Part shown: positions 8,027 through 15,074 of the stretch, in pieces | Layout: every line of letters begins with the position of its first letter | Numbering within the stretch: position 1 is the first letter of the stretch | Translations under genes and position numbers: made by a program | Assembly: GCA_036556965.1 (NCBI GenBank) | Contig: DATBIO010000005.1 | Span: 1 to 16,758 of the forward strand | Direction of reading: 5' to 3' | DNA: 16,758 nucleotides | Source of the DNA: DATBIO01 sp036556965 | Lineage (GTDB): Bacteria > Acidobacteriota > Vicinamibacteria > Fen-336 | Notes under the pieces: generated by a model | The model's database searches: none | What the model saw: the letters and a program-made list of their open reading frames with translations, nothing else | Told to the model about the DNA's origin: nothing

Positions 8027-9072
8027 CGGTCGAGGTCCCCGTCGCCGAACATCAGGTTCCAGTTGCCGGTGTCCGCGAAGGCGGCCCGCGCCTCCAGGCC
8101 GGCCTTGACGCAGAACTGCACCGCGGAGAAGCCCGGGAAGAAGCCGAAGCGGCGCAGGGCGGCGGCCAGGGGCGCGTTCATGGAGTAGGCCTGGGCGCGG
8201 GCCACGCCGCGGGCGCGGAAGGCGCGGAGCACCTCGTGCAGCAGCGCGTCCTTGGCCGCTTCGTCCCGCGTGTCGCAGAACAGGTCCACCAGCCAGCCCA
8301 GGCGCAGGCCGCGGTGGTCGTCCTCGCGGCTGACCGCGAAGCCCACCAGCTCGCCGCCTCGGCGCGCGGCGCGGACCTGGTAGCGGCGGTGGGGGATGCG
8401 CACGTACTTCCACGTGAGGTAGGCGGCATCACGGCGTACACACATGGTGTACGAGGGCCCCGCTTTCTCCCAAAGTCGGTCGTACTCCTCTCCGAAGGCA
8501 TCCACCTCCCCGACCGTGACGTCCCCCGGCGGGGGCGGGGGTGCGCCGTGGCGCGCGCGCAGGTAGAGGGCGAGCCCGGGCCAGGCCACGACGCCCAGGG
8601 GGCCGAGCCGCCGCCGGGCCACGGCGCGGGCGTCCATGACCTTCTGGTAGAAGGGCACGGGCCCGACGTCCACGAAGCCGACCTTCTTGAAGAGCGGGTA
8701 GGACGAGGGGGTCAGTCCCAGCGCGAGGGCCGCGTCCTCGTGGTCGCTCCAGGCATCGCAGATGAGCATGCCCAGGCCACGGCCCGTCTGCCCCTTGCGC
8801 ACGAAGTAGTCGTTGCCCCAGGAGGCCCTCACCTCGCGCCCCCCGAACCGCAGGCGGACGCGCATGGTCCCCATCTGGCCGAGCAGGGTCTCGCCCTCGC
8901 GGGCCATCCAGAGCACGGGACCGCTGGCCGCGGCCTCCGGGTTCTGCACGTACTGCCAGTCCCAGCGGCGGCGGCTCTGTGCCGTGGCGTCGGGTCCGAA
9001 GACCTCCTCGTAGAGCCGGAACATCTCCTCGTGGTGCTCGCTCCGGCGGGGGACGACCTCGACTTCTGACAA
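8023..9072 (-). CDS. GNAT-family N-acetyltransferase (double-GNAT/FemAB-like), first gene of the operon
   Basis: 349 residues from the chosen TTG. The N-terminal half has a GNAT core: VRASWGNDYFVRKGQTGRGL (81-100) with the QTGRGLG acetyl-CoA pyrophosphate loop at 95-101, then SSYPLFKKVGFVDVGPVPFY (123-142). The second half (about 185-345) repeats a similar fold, with YLTWKYVRIPHRRYQVR (218-234) and ELVGFAVSRE (241-250), as in GNAT_9-type proteins found in exopolysaccharide clusters. It probably acylates an amino sugar or a peptide side group; the acceptor is unknown. The frame also opens at a TTG at 9090, but the TTG at 9072 has a GAGG eight bases upstream and fits the likely promoter better. 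It leads the nine-gene operon. Confidence 0.82.
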   Translation of the reverse strand: MSEVEVVPRRSEHHEEMFRLYEEVFGPDATAQSRRRWDWQYVQNPEAAASGPVLWMAREGETLLGQMGTMRVRLRFGGREVRASWGNDYFVRKGQTGRGLGMLICDAWSDHEDAALALGLTPSSYPLFKKVGFVDVGPVPFYQKVMDARAVARRRLGPLGVVAWPGLALYLRARHGAPPPPPGDVTVGEVDAFGEEYDRLWEKAGPSYTMCVRRDAAYLTWKYVRIPHRRYQVRAARRGGELVGFAVSREDDHRGLRLGWLVDLFCDTRDEAAKDALLHEVLRAFRARGVARAQAYSMNAPLAAALRRFGFFPGFSAVQFCVKAGLEARAAFADTGNWNLMFGDGDLDR

Positions 9073-9075
9073 CGG

Positions 9076-9084
9076 CCCCACCTC
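9076..9084 (-). promoter_or_regulatory. Ribosome binding site deciding the TTG start at 9072
   Basis: On the minus strand GAGGTGGGG lies just before TTG TCA GAA. The GAGG core is eight bases from the TTG. No comparable purine run precedes the TTG at 9090, so 9072 is preferred as the start of the acyltransferase. Confidence 0.5.
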
Positions 9085-9097
9085 GGTCAAAACGGCG

Positions 9098-9127
9098 AGG
9101 CTAGCACCCCAAACGCCTATGAGTCAA
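9098..9127 (-). promoter_or_regulatory. Possible sigma-70-type promoter of the polysaccharide operon
   Basis: On the minus strand a -35-like TTGACT (9127-9122, five of six consensus bases) is followed after 18 bp by a weak -10-like TAGCCT (9103-9098, three of six). A transcript start near 9090 would leave a leader of roughly 18 nt before the TTG at 9072. This is the only AT-richer gap upstream of the operon. The -10 is poor, so the call is tentative. Confidence 0.35.
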
Positions 9128-9140
9128 AGAGTTCCATGGT

Positions 9141-9146
9141 AAGGTG
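9141..9146 (+). promoter_or_regulatory. Ribosome binding site for the membrane-protein gene
   Basis: AAGGTG lies eight bases before the GTG at 9155 and selects that start. A -10-like TATGAG (9118-9123) is upstream but has no recognisable -35. Confidence 0.5.
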
Positions 9147-9154
9147 CACGGGCC

Positions 9155-10255
9155 GTGGACGCCCTCCTCCCCGCCCTCGCGCTGGCCGCTCTGGCCGTCG
9201 TGGCGAGCGGCTGGGCCATGGCCCGGGCCTGGCCCGGCTGCCTGGTGGCGTGGTCGCTGGCCATGCCCGCGGCCGGCGCCTGTGCCACGCTGGCGGTGCT
9301 GCGCCCGCCCACGCCCCTCGCCCTTCTCGGCGCCGTGGCCGCCGGGCTGGTGCTGCTGCTCGTCGCCGTGCTGGCCGCCACGGCCGGCGTCGCTCCCCGC
9401 CATGGCCCCCTGGTGCAGCTCCTCCTGCTGGCCCTTCCGGTGGCCTGGCCGCCCCTGCTGGACCAGCGCGCCGCCGACCTCGCCGCGGGAGCCGCGGAGC
9501 TCGCCCTCGTCGTCCACCTGGCCCGCCGCCTGGGCGCCCTGGAAGGGGCCCGGGACGCGGCCGCGCTCTGCCTCTTCGTCCTTCCCGCCACCCTGCTGCG
9601 CTCGGCCGGCGCCGGCGACGTGATCGTGCTGGCCGTCGTCGCGGCCGGCCTCCTCCTGCGCGGCGGCGACACGCGGCGCGCCCTGCGCCTGCTGGGGGCG
9701 GTGCTCACGGCCACCGCGCTGGCCCTGCTCGTCCGCTGGACGGCGGGCCAGGTCGTGGGCACGGGCGGCGCCGGGCTGGCCGTCTCCGCGCTGCCTCCCC
9801 TGGGCACCCTCCTCCTCATCGGGCCGGCCCCCCTCGTGCTCTTCCGCGCGGGCCTGGGCGCCGCACGGTCCGTGCCGAGCCGCGCCGCTCTGGTGGCCGC
9901 GGGGCTGGCCGCCGCCGTCCTCATGGTCCTGGCCACGACGGGGGCCGGCGAGGGGGCCCCGTTCCTGATCCCGCTGGCGGCCATCGCGGCGGTGGTGGTC
10001 GCGCTGGGCTGGCCGCGCGGGCGCGCCGCGCAGGCGGCGGTGGTGGCGGGGGTGCTGGGCTGGGCCGCGTGGATGGCGGCCCCGCGCCTCCGCGGAGGGT
10101 CAGGCGGATCCGGCGCGGCCGCCCAGCTCCTGGAAGTCGATCTTCACCTTGCTCAGCGTGGCCTGCCGCTTGCCGGTGCGCACCATGGGGATGTGCTCCA
10201 CGAACTCCACCTCGATGCGCGTGCCCTCCCCCAGGTAGTGCCGCAGCTCCCGTAG
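9155..10255 (+). CDS. Hydrophobic multi-spanning membrane protein of unknown function
   Basis: 366 residues, of which about the first 310 are almost wholly hydrophobic, with roughly eight to ten likely helices (for example 4-20, 27-48, 57-79, 86-100, 155-168, 178-193, 214-231, 244-262, 269-285 and 295-309). Codon third positions are strongly G/C, as in the neighbouring genes, which argues that it is a real gene rather than an antisense shadow. No family motif was recognised. It is the only plus-strand gene between two minus-strand polysaccharide units, so a role in export or glycan assembly is possible but unsupported. The last 51 codons (from codon 316) lie antisense to the end of the convergent GT2-ligase gene; they are hydrophilic and may be a readthrough tail. 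The start is GTG with an upstream AAGGTG. Confidence 0.7.
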   Translation: MDALLPALALAALAVVASGWAMARAWPGCLVAWSLAMPAAGACATLAVLRPPTPLALLGAVAAGLVLLLVAVLAATAGVAPRHGPLVQLLLLALPVAWPPLLDQRAADLAAGAAELALVVHLARRLGALEGARDAAALCLFVLPATLLRSAGAGDVIVLAVVAAGLLLRGGDTRRALRLLGAVLTATALALLVRWTAGQVVGTGGAGLAVSALPPLGTLLLIGPAPLVLFRAGLGAARSVPSRAALVAAGLAAAVLMVLATTGAGEGAPFLIPLAAIAAVVVALGWPRGRAAQAAVVAGVLGWAAWMAAPRLRGGSGGSGAAAQLLEVDLHLAQRGLPLAGAHHGDVLHELHLDARALPQVVPQLP

Positions 10256-12298
10256 GGCCTCCGCGAACACCGCCTCGTCGAAGCGGGCGGCCTTAACCAC
10301 CTTCAAGGTGAGGGCGGCGGGCTCGTCCTGCACGATCTGGTACTGGCGGACGGCGTAGTCGTAGTCCTTGAAGAGGTGGGCGAAGAAGGTGCCGGGGATG
10401 ACGCGGCCCTCCGCCCCCACGATGAGCGACTGCACCCGCCCCTCGATGCGTCCCAGCCGCGGCAGCCCGCGCCCGCACGGGCAGGGCGCGGCGGGGTCCA
10501 TGGCCACCGCCAGGTCGCCGATGCGGTAGCGGATGAGGGGCATGCAGAAGTTGTTGAGGTCGGTGACGACCACCTCGCCCAGGTCGCCCGGCCGCGCGGG
10601 CCGGCCGTCCTTGAGCACCTCCACCACGTAGCTCTCCGCCACCACGTGGTGGCCGTCGTGGGCCTCGCACTCGTAGGCGATGCCGCTGAACTCGCGCGCG
10701 CCGTACTTGTCGAAGACGCGCGTGGCGAACGCCTCCTCGATGGCCCGGCGGCTCTCCTCGGGCAGGACCTGGGCCGAGGAGATGATGCCCCGCGGCCGCA
10801 CGCCGGGCAGCCCGTGCTCGCGCACGTAGTCGGCCAGGTAGTTGAAGGACTCGGCGTAGCCGTCGATCAGGGCCGGGCGCAGCCGCCGCAGGCGCCGCAC
10901 CGCGCGCGCCACCCGCGCCGGCGACATCTCGAAGGCGGGGATGAAGAGCCGGCGGCTGAGGAGGGCGTCCAGGCGCTCGCGCAGGGCCTGGTGCCAGCGC
11001 ATGCCCAGCGTCTGGTGCCAGAGGCGGGCCTGGCGGTCGCCGAAGCGCCACCCCGTCCACTCCATGCTGCGCTGGGTGGCCGCCCAGCGGATCTCGAGCT
11101 GCTGCTGGTCGGCGTAGCACACGAAGGGCTCGCCCGTGGAGCCGCTGGTGGCGATCTTGAGGACGCGCCGCTTGTCGTGGTTGTCGGAGAGGAGGTCGAA
11201 GTACAGGTTCTGGCGCACCTCGTCCTTGTCCAGGAGGGGCAGCTTGAGGAGGTCGTCCAGGGTGCCCACGTCCTCGGGCCGCAGGCCGCGCTCGTCCATG
11301 GCCTGCCGGTACCAGGCCACGTGGTGGTAGGCGTGGTGGACCAGCCGCCGGAGCTTGCGCTCCTGCAGATGCCGCACCTCGGAGGGCGCGAGCCACTGGC
11401 TCCGCTTGAGCTCGTCGTAGTAGAGGCCGGCCCGGCGCGTGATCATCCACTTGTGCAGGGGCATGGTGGCCAGGAAGAGCCGCCACCACGCCTTGCGCCA
11501 GCCGGCGAGGGGCGCGTCCGCGCGCGCGGGCGGGTAGTCGCGGAGGAACTGCGCCACCTGCGACTCCTTCTTCCCCAGGAGGCGGAACTCGACGAAGCCC
11601 TTCAGCACGTCCCAGGAGGCGAGGGCCACCACCTTGAGCGGGAAGCGCGACATGAAGGACTGCCCGAGCAGCCGGCTCTCGAACAGGGTCTCGATCTCGC
11701 GGAGGGCGTAGCCCTTGGCGTGGGCGGAGACGGTGATGAAGGTCTGGAAGTACCGGTAGCGGTAGCGGTGGTGGAGGACGTCGGCCATGGTCTCGCGCAG
11801 CGCGATCACGAAGCCCGACTTGTTGTCGCGCTGGCGCATGCCGAAGAGCGTGTTGAGGATGAAGTTGAGCCCCTTGCTCAGCAGGTAGCGCGAGTCGCGC
11901 AGGCGGCCCACCGTGCTGCGGTAGCCCTGCACGAGGTCGGCGTGGCTCCAGGCGATCTCCCGGTAGAGGCGGAAGACGTCCTCGGGCAGGTTCTGGAGGT
12001 CGGCGTCCATGAAGCAGACGTAGCGCCCGCGCGCCTGCGCCACCCCCGAGGCCCAGGCCGCCTCGATGCCCTGGTTCCGGCCGTGGAAGACGCCGCGCAC
12101 CACCTCCGGGTAGCGCGCGGCCAGGTCTCGGATGACCTCGGGCGTCTCGTCGCGGCTGCCGTCGTCCACCAGCACCGCCTCCGCGCGCAGCCCCTTGCGC
12201 CGGAACACGCGGTCGAGGCGCTGCGCCAGCTCGGGCAGGTTCTTGGCCTCGTTGAAGCAGGGCACCACCACCGAGAGCTCCAGGCCGTCGCCGCTCAC
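10100..12298 (-). CDS. Fusion of GT2 glycosyltransferase and CapK/PaaK-like adenylate-forming domain
   Basis: 732 residues in one uninterrupted frame. Residues 7-255 are a GT2 (DPM1/ArnC-like) transferase: LSVVVPCFNEAKNLPEL (8-24), nucleotide-binding VDDGS (44-48), and FMDADLQN (96-103) holding the metal-binding DAD at 98-100. There is no clear C-terminal membrane helix pair. Residues 265-732 match CapK/PaaK-like ligases: the entry segment YDELKRSQWLAPSEVRHLQE (294-313), phosphate loop ATSGSTGEPF (383-392), FDKYGAREFSG (529-539), IRYRIGDLA (589-597), GRIEGR (617-622), and the C-terminal RTGKR (707-711) with the usual catalytic lysine region. It probably couples sugar transfer or lipid-phosphate-sugar synthesis with activation of an acyl group that decorates the glycan; this is inference. 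The GTG start overlaps the epimerase stop by GTGA. Confidence 0.88.
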   Translation of the reverse strand: MSGDGLELSVVVPCFNEAKNLPELAQRLDRVFRRKGLRAEAVLVDDGSRDETPEVIRDLAARYPEVVRGVFHGRNQGIEAAWASGVAQARGRYVCFMDADLQNLPEDVFRLYREIAWSHADLVQGYRSTVGRLRDSRYLLSKGLNFILNTLFGMRQRDNKSGFVIALRETMADVLHHRYRYRYFQTFITVSAHAKGYALREIETLFESRLLGQSFMSRFPLKVVALASWDVLKGFVEFRLLGKKESQVAQFLRDYPPARADAPLAGWRKAWWRLFLATMPLHKWMITRRAGLYYDELKRSQWLAPSEVRHLQERKLRRLVHHAYHHVAWYRQAMDERGLRPEDVGTLDDLLKLPLLDKDEVRQNLYFDLLSDNHDKRRVLKIATSGSTGEPFVCYADQQQLEIRWAATQRSMEWTGWRFGDRQARLWHQTLGMRWHQALRERLDALLSRRLFIPAFEMSPARVARAVRRLRRLRPALIDGYAESFNYLADYVREHGLPGVRPRGIISSAQVLPEESRRAIEEAFATRVFDKYGAREFSGIAYECEAHDGHHVVAESYVVEVLKDGRPARPGDLGEVVVTDLNNFCMPLIRYRIGDLAVAMDPAAPCPCGRGLPRLGRIEGRVQSLIVGAEGRVIPGTFFAHLFKDYDYAVRQYQIVQDEPAALTLKVVKAARFDEAVFAEALRELRHYLGEGTRIEVEFVEHIPMVRTGKRQATLSKVKIDFQELGGRAGSA

Positions 12299-13242
12299 GG
12301 CATCTCCCCCCGCGAGAGCCACTCCCACGTCCTCCGCAGGCCGTCCTCCAGGGGCACGCGCGCGCGGAAGCCCAGGCCTCGCTCCGCCGCCTGCGTGTCC
12401 GCCACGCGGAAGGTGCCGTGCGTCTCGTCGGCGGGCAGGGGCACGGGGTCGGCGCGGCTGCCCGCGATCTCGCTCATGGTCGCCAGCAGCGCGCGCACGC
12501 GCACGGCGCGGCCGGTGCCCACGTTGAACAGGCTCCCCGCGGGCGCCTCGAGGGCGAGCAGCGCCGCCTCCACCGCGTCCTCCACGTAGACGTAATCCAG
12601 GGCCTGCTCGCCGTCGCCGCAGACGGCGGGGGGCTGCCCCGCGCGCAGGGCCCGGAACGTCTTCACGATGACGGACGGATAGCCCAGGCCCTCCTCCTGC
12701 CCCGGCCCGTACACGAAGAAGAAGCGGAGGGCCACCGCGGGCAGGCGCGCCGCGAAGTGCGCGAGCAGGCGCTCTCCCGCCAGCTTCGAGATGCCGTAGA
12801 CGGTGGCCGGCTGCGGGCACTCGCTCTCGCGCATGGGAGGCGCCGAGGTGCGGCCGCAGGCGTAGAGGGACGAGGCGAACACGGCCCGCCGCACGCCGGC
12901 CGCCGCCGCCTCCTCCAACAGCGCGTGCATGCCGAGGACGTTGGCGCGCAGCACGCGCGCGGGCGCGTGGCGGCCCGCGGGGTGCTTCTCCGCCGCGAAA
13001 TGGAAGAGCAGCTCCACGCCCTCGAGGGCGGAAGCGAGAACGGCGGGGTCGTGCTCGCCCAGCGTCACCTGGCGCACGTCCACGTCCAGGCCCTCCAGCC
13101 GGCGCGCGCCATGGGCCAGGCTGTCGAGCACGCGCACGCGCGCGCCCTCCGCGAGCAGCCGGCGGACGACGTGGGCGCCGATGAAGCCGGCGCCCCCCGT
13201 GACCAGGGCCGTGCGCCCGTGCAGGGCCTCGCCTTCGCGCAT
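12295..13242 (-). CDS. NAD-dependent epimerase/dehydratase (extended SDR)
   Basis: 315 residues. The Rossmann motif TALVTGGAGFIGAHVV (11-26) is followed by an acidic D40 at the end of the second strand, which favours NAD over NADP. The catalytic region has FASSLYACG (122-130) and Y149-x3-K153 within TVYGISKLAGE. FFFVYGPGQ (174-182) and DYVYVEDAVEA (216-226) are typical of extended SDRs acting on nucleotide sugars, such as UDP-glucose 4-epimerase relatives. It likely supplies a modified nucleotide sugar to the transferases of this region. The ATG at 13242 lies inside the left copy of a 38-bp repeat. A -10-like TAGATT ends about nine bases before the ATG, so the mRNA may be leaderless or nearly so. 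Its stop overlaps the fusion gene as GTGA, making a two-gene unit. The precise sugar is unknown. Confidence 0.9.
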   Translation of the reverse strand: MREGEALHGRTALVTGGAGFIGAHVVRRLLAEGARVRVLDSLAHGARRLEGLDVDVRQVTLGEHDPAVLASALEGVELLFHFAAEKHPAGRHAPARVLRANVLGMHALLEEAAAAGVRRAVFASSLYACGRTSAPPMRESECPQPATVYGISKLAGERLLAHFAARLPAVALRFFFVYGPGQEEGLGYPSVIVKTFRALRAGQPPAVCGDGEQALDYVYVEDAVEAALLALEAPAGSLFNVGTGRAVRVRALLATMSEIAGSRADPVPLPADETHGTFRVADTQAAERGLGFRARVPLEDGLRRTWEWLSRGEMP

Positions 13243-13267
13243 GACCGCCCAATCTACAACGGATGCC
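13230..13267. repeat. 38-bp direct repeat, left copy
   Basis: Perfect copy of 15177-15214, 1947 bp apart and in the same orientation. It begins CGCCTTCGCGC and ends ACAACGGATGCC. It includes the first four codons of the epimerase gene, read on the minus strand, and its upstream DNA. The match stops on both sides (13229 T against 15176 C; 13268 A against 15215 T). It marks the left border of the low-GC RHS island. Confidence 0.95.
13251..13260. promoter_or_regulatory. Candidate divergent promoter core inside the repeat
   Basis: The AT-richest part of the repeat holds -10-like hexamers on both strands: TAGATT on the minus strand (13256-13251, toward the epimerase) and TACAAC on the plus strand (13255-13260). 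Each matches four of six consensus bases. The same core recurs at 15198-15207 in front of the glycosylase gene. No good -35 is visible on either strand, so this is suggestive only. Confidence 0.25.
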
Positions 13268-13302
13268 ACACGGTGCGGGACTCGCCATTGGGCAGCGACT
13301 AG

Positions 13303-13587
13303 ACGGATCACGAGTACTTACATTCGTCTTGCCTTGACTACTTGTACAGCCTGTGGGCTGAGAACAGGATCGACGGATCGCCGGGCGAGTTCCTAAAATG
13401 GGGAATCTCGTGGGCGCCCGCCCACCGATACGCGCACTGGTTCTTGAGAGGCAAGTTCATGCGAATCGAAGCCCACGGCACGCGGCCGGAGATGTTAAGG
13501 CTCGAGCGCAGTCTGACTGAAAGAGCCCCGGGCAACTTGAATCGTGAGCCGTGGGCCGGGAAGCGCCTGTTGGAGCTTGAGCCGTGA
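13303..13587 (+). pseudogene. C-terminal fragment of an RHS-type toxin, possible GIY-YIG/URI-like nuclease tip
   Basis: The frame opens after a TAG at 13300 and gives 95 codons with no convincing start; TTG at 13342 is the first candidate. The peptide contains FLKWGISWAPAHRY, LERSLTERAPGNLN and REPWAGK. An aromatic/GIS block followed by arginine, glutamate and asparagine is reminiscent of the GIY-YIG/URI fold used as toxin tips at the end of RHS and other polymorphic toxins. That comparison is from memory of the pattern and is not proof. The delivery and RHS-repeat parts are missing, because the left repeat lies only about 35 bp upstream. The stop overlaps the next ORF as GTGA, the arrangement usual for a toxin followed by its immunity gene. 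It is probably inactive unless expressed from an unseen start. Confidence 0.5.
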
Positions 13588-13982
13588 TGGACATCGGGCG
13601 CGTGTATGGCGGCCCAGAATTGACCGGGTCGAGTGTCGACCATGCTATCAGCCGCGTCATTGTACTCAAACATGAATACCAGATAAGCGAGTTGCCTGCA
13701 CTCGACATCGAGTTGCACGTTCCTGGCTCCATTTGGATGCCCGAGCACTCAGGCGTCCGGACAGGCACCCTATCAAGGCGCCAGCAGCGACTGCGGCTGC
13801 AAATAGCAGTGCCCGCTGACCTTCTTGAGGCCGAGGACGAGGCAGTCTACGCGTTCCTGCTCAGCGCCCTGCGAGAGGGGGTGCACCTGGCTACGGAGCG
13901 CTTTCGTCGGGCCAGGATCCCATACGACGAGCAGAAGCACTTGACGATCCTGGACAAGATCGCCGCACGGCTCATTCACTAG
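13584..13982 (+). CDS. Small soluble protein, candidate immunity protein to the preceding toxin tip
   Basis: 132 residues, complete and without signal peptide or membrane helix. It has a mixed charge pattern, with IELHVPGSIW (42-51) in the middle and a helical acidic/basic C-terminal half (79-130). I do not recognise a named family. The role is inferred from position: it starts in a 4-bp GTGA overlap with the toxin-tip fragment, with GGAG eight bases before the GTG at 13584; ATG at 13587 is the alternative start. Its size fits typical immunity proteins, which bind and block the cognate toxin in the cytoplasm. Base composition is low-GC like the rest of the island. It seems intact although its toxin is truncated, so it may be kept as an orphan immunity gene. 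Confidence 0.65.
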   Translation: MMDIGRVYGGPELTGSSVDHAISRVIVLKHEYQISELPALDIELHVPGSIWMPEHSGVRTGTLSRRQQRLRLQIAVPADLLEAEDEAVYAFLLSALREGVHLATERFRRARIPYDEQKHLTILDKIAARLIH

Positions 13983-13986
13983 AGTT

Positions 13987-14607
13987 CGACATCCGACCGC
14001 CGGAGCCGCGCGGCCCCACGGGCCGTCGACCGTCAACGGCGAGGTCATGAGCTACGACCTGAATGGCAATCTCCTGTCAGGCCGTGGTCGAAGCTATGTC
14101 TGGAACGCCAGCGACTCGCCGACGCAGATCAACAGCACGTTGTTCGCCTACGATGGCGTGGGCGAACGACTGAAGCAAGCCTCCGCCGGCTCGACCAGCA
14201 TCTACCCGCTCGGTGACGACTACGAGATCACCAACGGCTTGGTCACCAAGTACCTTCCGTCGATGGCCTTGGCGTGCTGGCCAAGCGTGCTCCGCGCGCC
14301 AACTGACCGACTGCATGGATCTCCCGCGCCAAACGGCGCCGCACGTTTTTCCTCTGGCTACGACGCAGTGCCCGTGTGTCGGGTCTACTCAAGAACACAT
14401 GTGCCTGACGCGATCAAGAACCAGCCATGGAACCTCATGGGGTTGCCGAATCGCGCTGTCCACAACAGCGTCCATGGTTGGTCTCCTCATCAGTTCAACT
14501 GGTGGGAACGGGGTTGGTACGGTAGCCCAGGGTGGTTCAAGGCTCTGGCCTTAAGTTCATCGGGTCGAGGCGTCAACGCGGGCTATGGGATTACCGGCGA
14601 ATGGTAG
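13987..14607 (+). pseudogene. RHS-core remnant with second toxin-like tip, frameshifted
   Basis: Reading from 14011 gives RPHGPSTVNGEVMSYDLNGN, then LLSGRGRSYVWNASDSPTQI and FAYDGVGERLK, the YD-repeat pattern of RHS proteins. After VTKY (ends 14253) the expected core continues only in another frame: 14259-14303 reads VDGLGVLAKRAPRAN and then stops, so one base is missing at about 14254-14258. The first frame goes on to a tail HVPDAIKNQPWNLMGLPN (from 14399), HNSVHGW and FNWWERGWYGSPGWFK, ending at 14607. Its conserved His/Asn/Trp pattern resembles nuclease-type RHS toxin tips, though no family is assigned. There is no RHS shell, PAAR domain or complete core. It follows the first toxin/immunity pair, as displaced cassettes do in RHS loci. 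Probably non-functional. Confidence 0.65.
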
Positions 14608-15074
14608 GCACTGACCGCATCGAGTTCCCCGCACTCTGCATCGCGAGCAACGGTTTCGTCTACGGCGTTGCTGACCAAGCGACGCTGGACTCTTGCTCGA
14701 CAACCGCGTTCAAGGCCGGATACTTCGACGGTCTCCGCGTGTTCGACGCCGAGGGGAAAGCGGGTGTCGTGCGAGGCACGACATACGCGGGCGCCATGAG
14801 CTCACCGGTCGGGTGGCGACTGTGGCGCATCTTTCGGACAAGCTTCATTCGAGTCGGCCTCGACCTGGAATGGTTACCCGAGCTGGTCGGACTGCATCAG
14901 CTCCAACAAGTCGTCTGCGCCTCCATGGATCAGCTGCCCGATCCCTGGGAAGACTCCGAGGGCGGTGTAGCTTCGGCGAAGCGGGCGGTCCGAGAAGCGC
15001 AGTCCATTCCTGCCCTCGTCCAGCTCTTCTTGGGTGAGGTGTTCACCGCCAAGGAGTCTTGGCGATGGCGGTGA
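14601..15074 (+). CDS. Candidate immunity protein to the second RHS toxin tip
   Basis: 157 residues from the ATG at 14601, which overlaps the end of the toxin-like frame (stop at 14605-14607) by 7 bp. Such coupling is usual for toxin and immunity genes. The protein is soluble, with FPALCIASNGFVYGVADQ (9-26), LDSCSTTAFKAGYFDGLRVF (29-48) and an acidic LDLEWLPELVGL (87-98), ending in a helical tail. I recall similar sequences beside RHS tips but cannot name a family, so the role is inferred from position and size. The frame is open upstream to 14532, but that part shadows the toxin tail. No strong ribosome binding site is seen, consistent with coupled translation. The ORF is intact although the RHS gene before it is frameshifted. 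Confidence 0.6.
   Translation: MVGTDRIEFPALCIASNGFVYGVADQATLDSCSTTAFKAGYFDGLRVFDAEGKAGVVRGTTYAGAMSSPVGWRLWRIFRTSFIRVGLDLEWLPELVGLHQLQQVVCASMDQLPDPWEDSEGGVASAKRAVREAQSIPALVQLFLGEVFTAKESWRWR

Noticed and set aside
10087..10098. 12-bp perfect palindrome just downstream of the fusion-gene stop
   Set aside because: It gives at best a four-base stem, has no T-run, and lies within coding sequence of the convergent gene, so it is not supported as a terminator.
10376..12589. 737-codon plus-strand frame antisense to the fusion and epimerase genes
   Set aside because: Low-complexity Val/Ala/Leu/His composition, no motif, and the minus strand carries strong enzyme motifs throughout.
12299..13288. Continuous minus-strand frame that would extend the GT2-ligase fusion to over 1000 residues
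   Set aside because: The extra part is an Arg/Pro/Ala/Gly-rich out-of-frame shadow of the epimerase gene, which has a full set of SDR motifs in another frame. The GT2 domain starts properly at the GTG at 12298.
14301..14345. Resumption of the RHS core (TDRL-like residues) in the original frame after the frameshift
   Set aside because: Only four residues resemble the core and the spacing from the previous motif is too short, so it may be chance.
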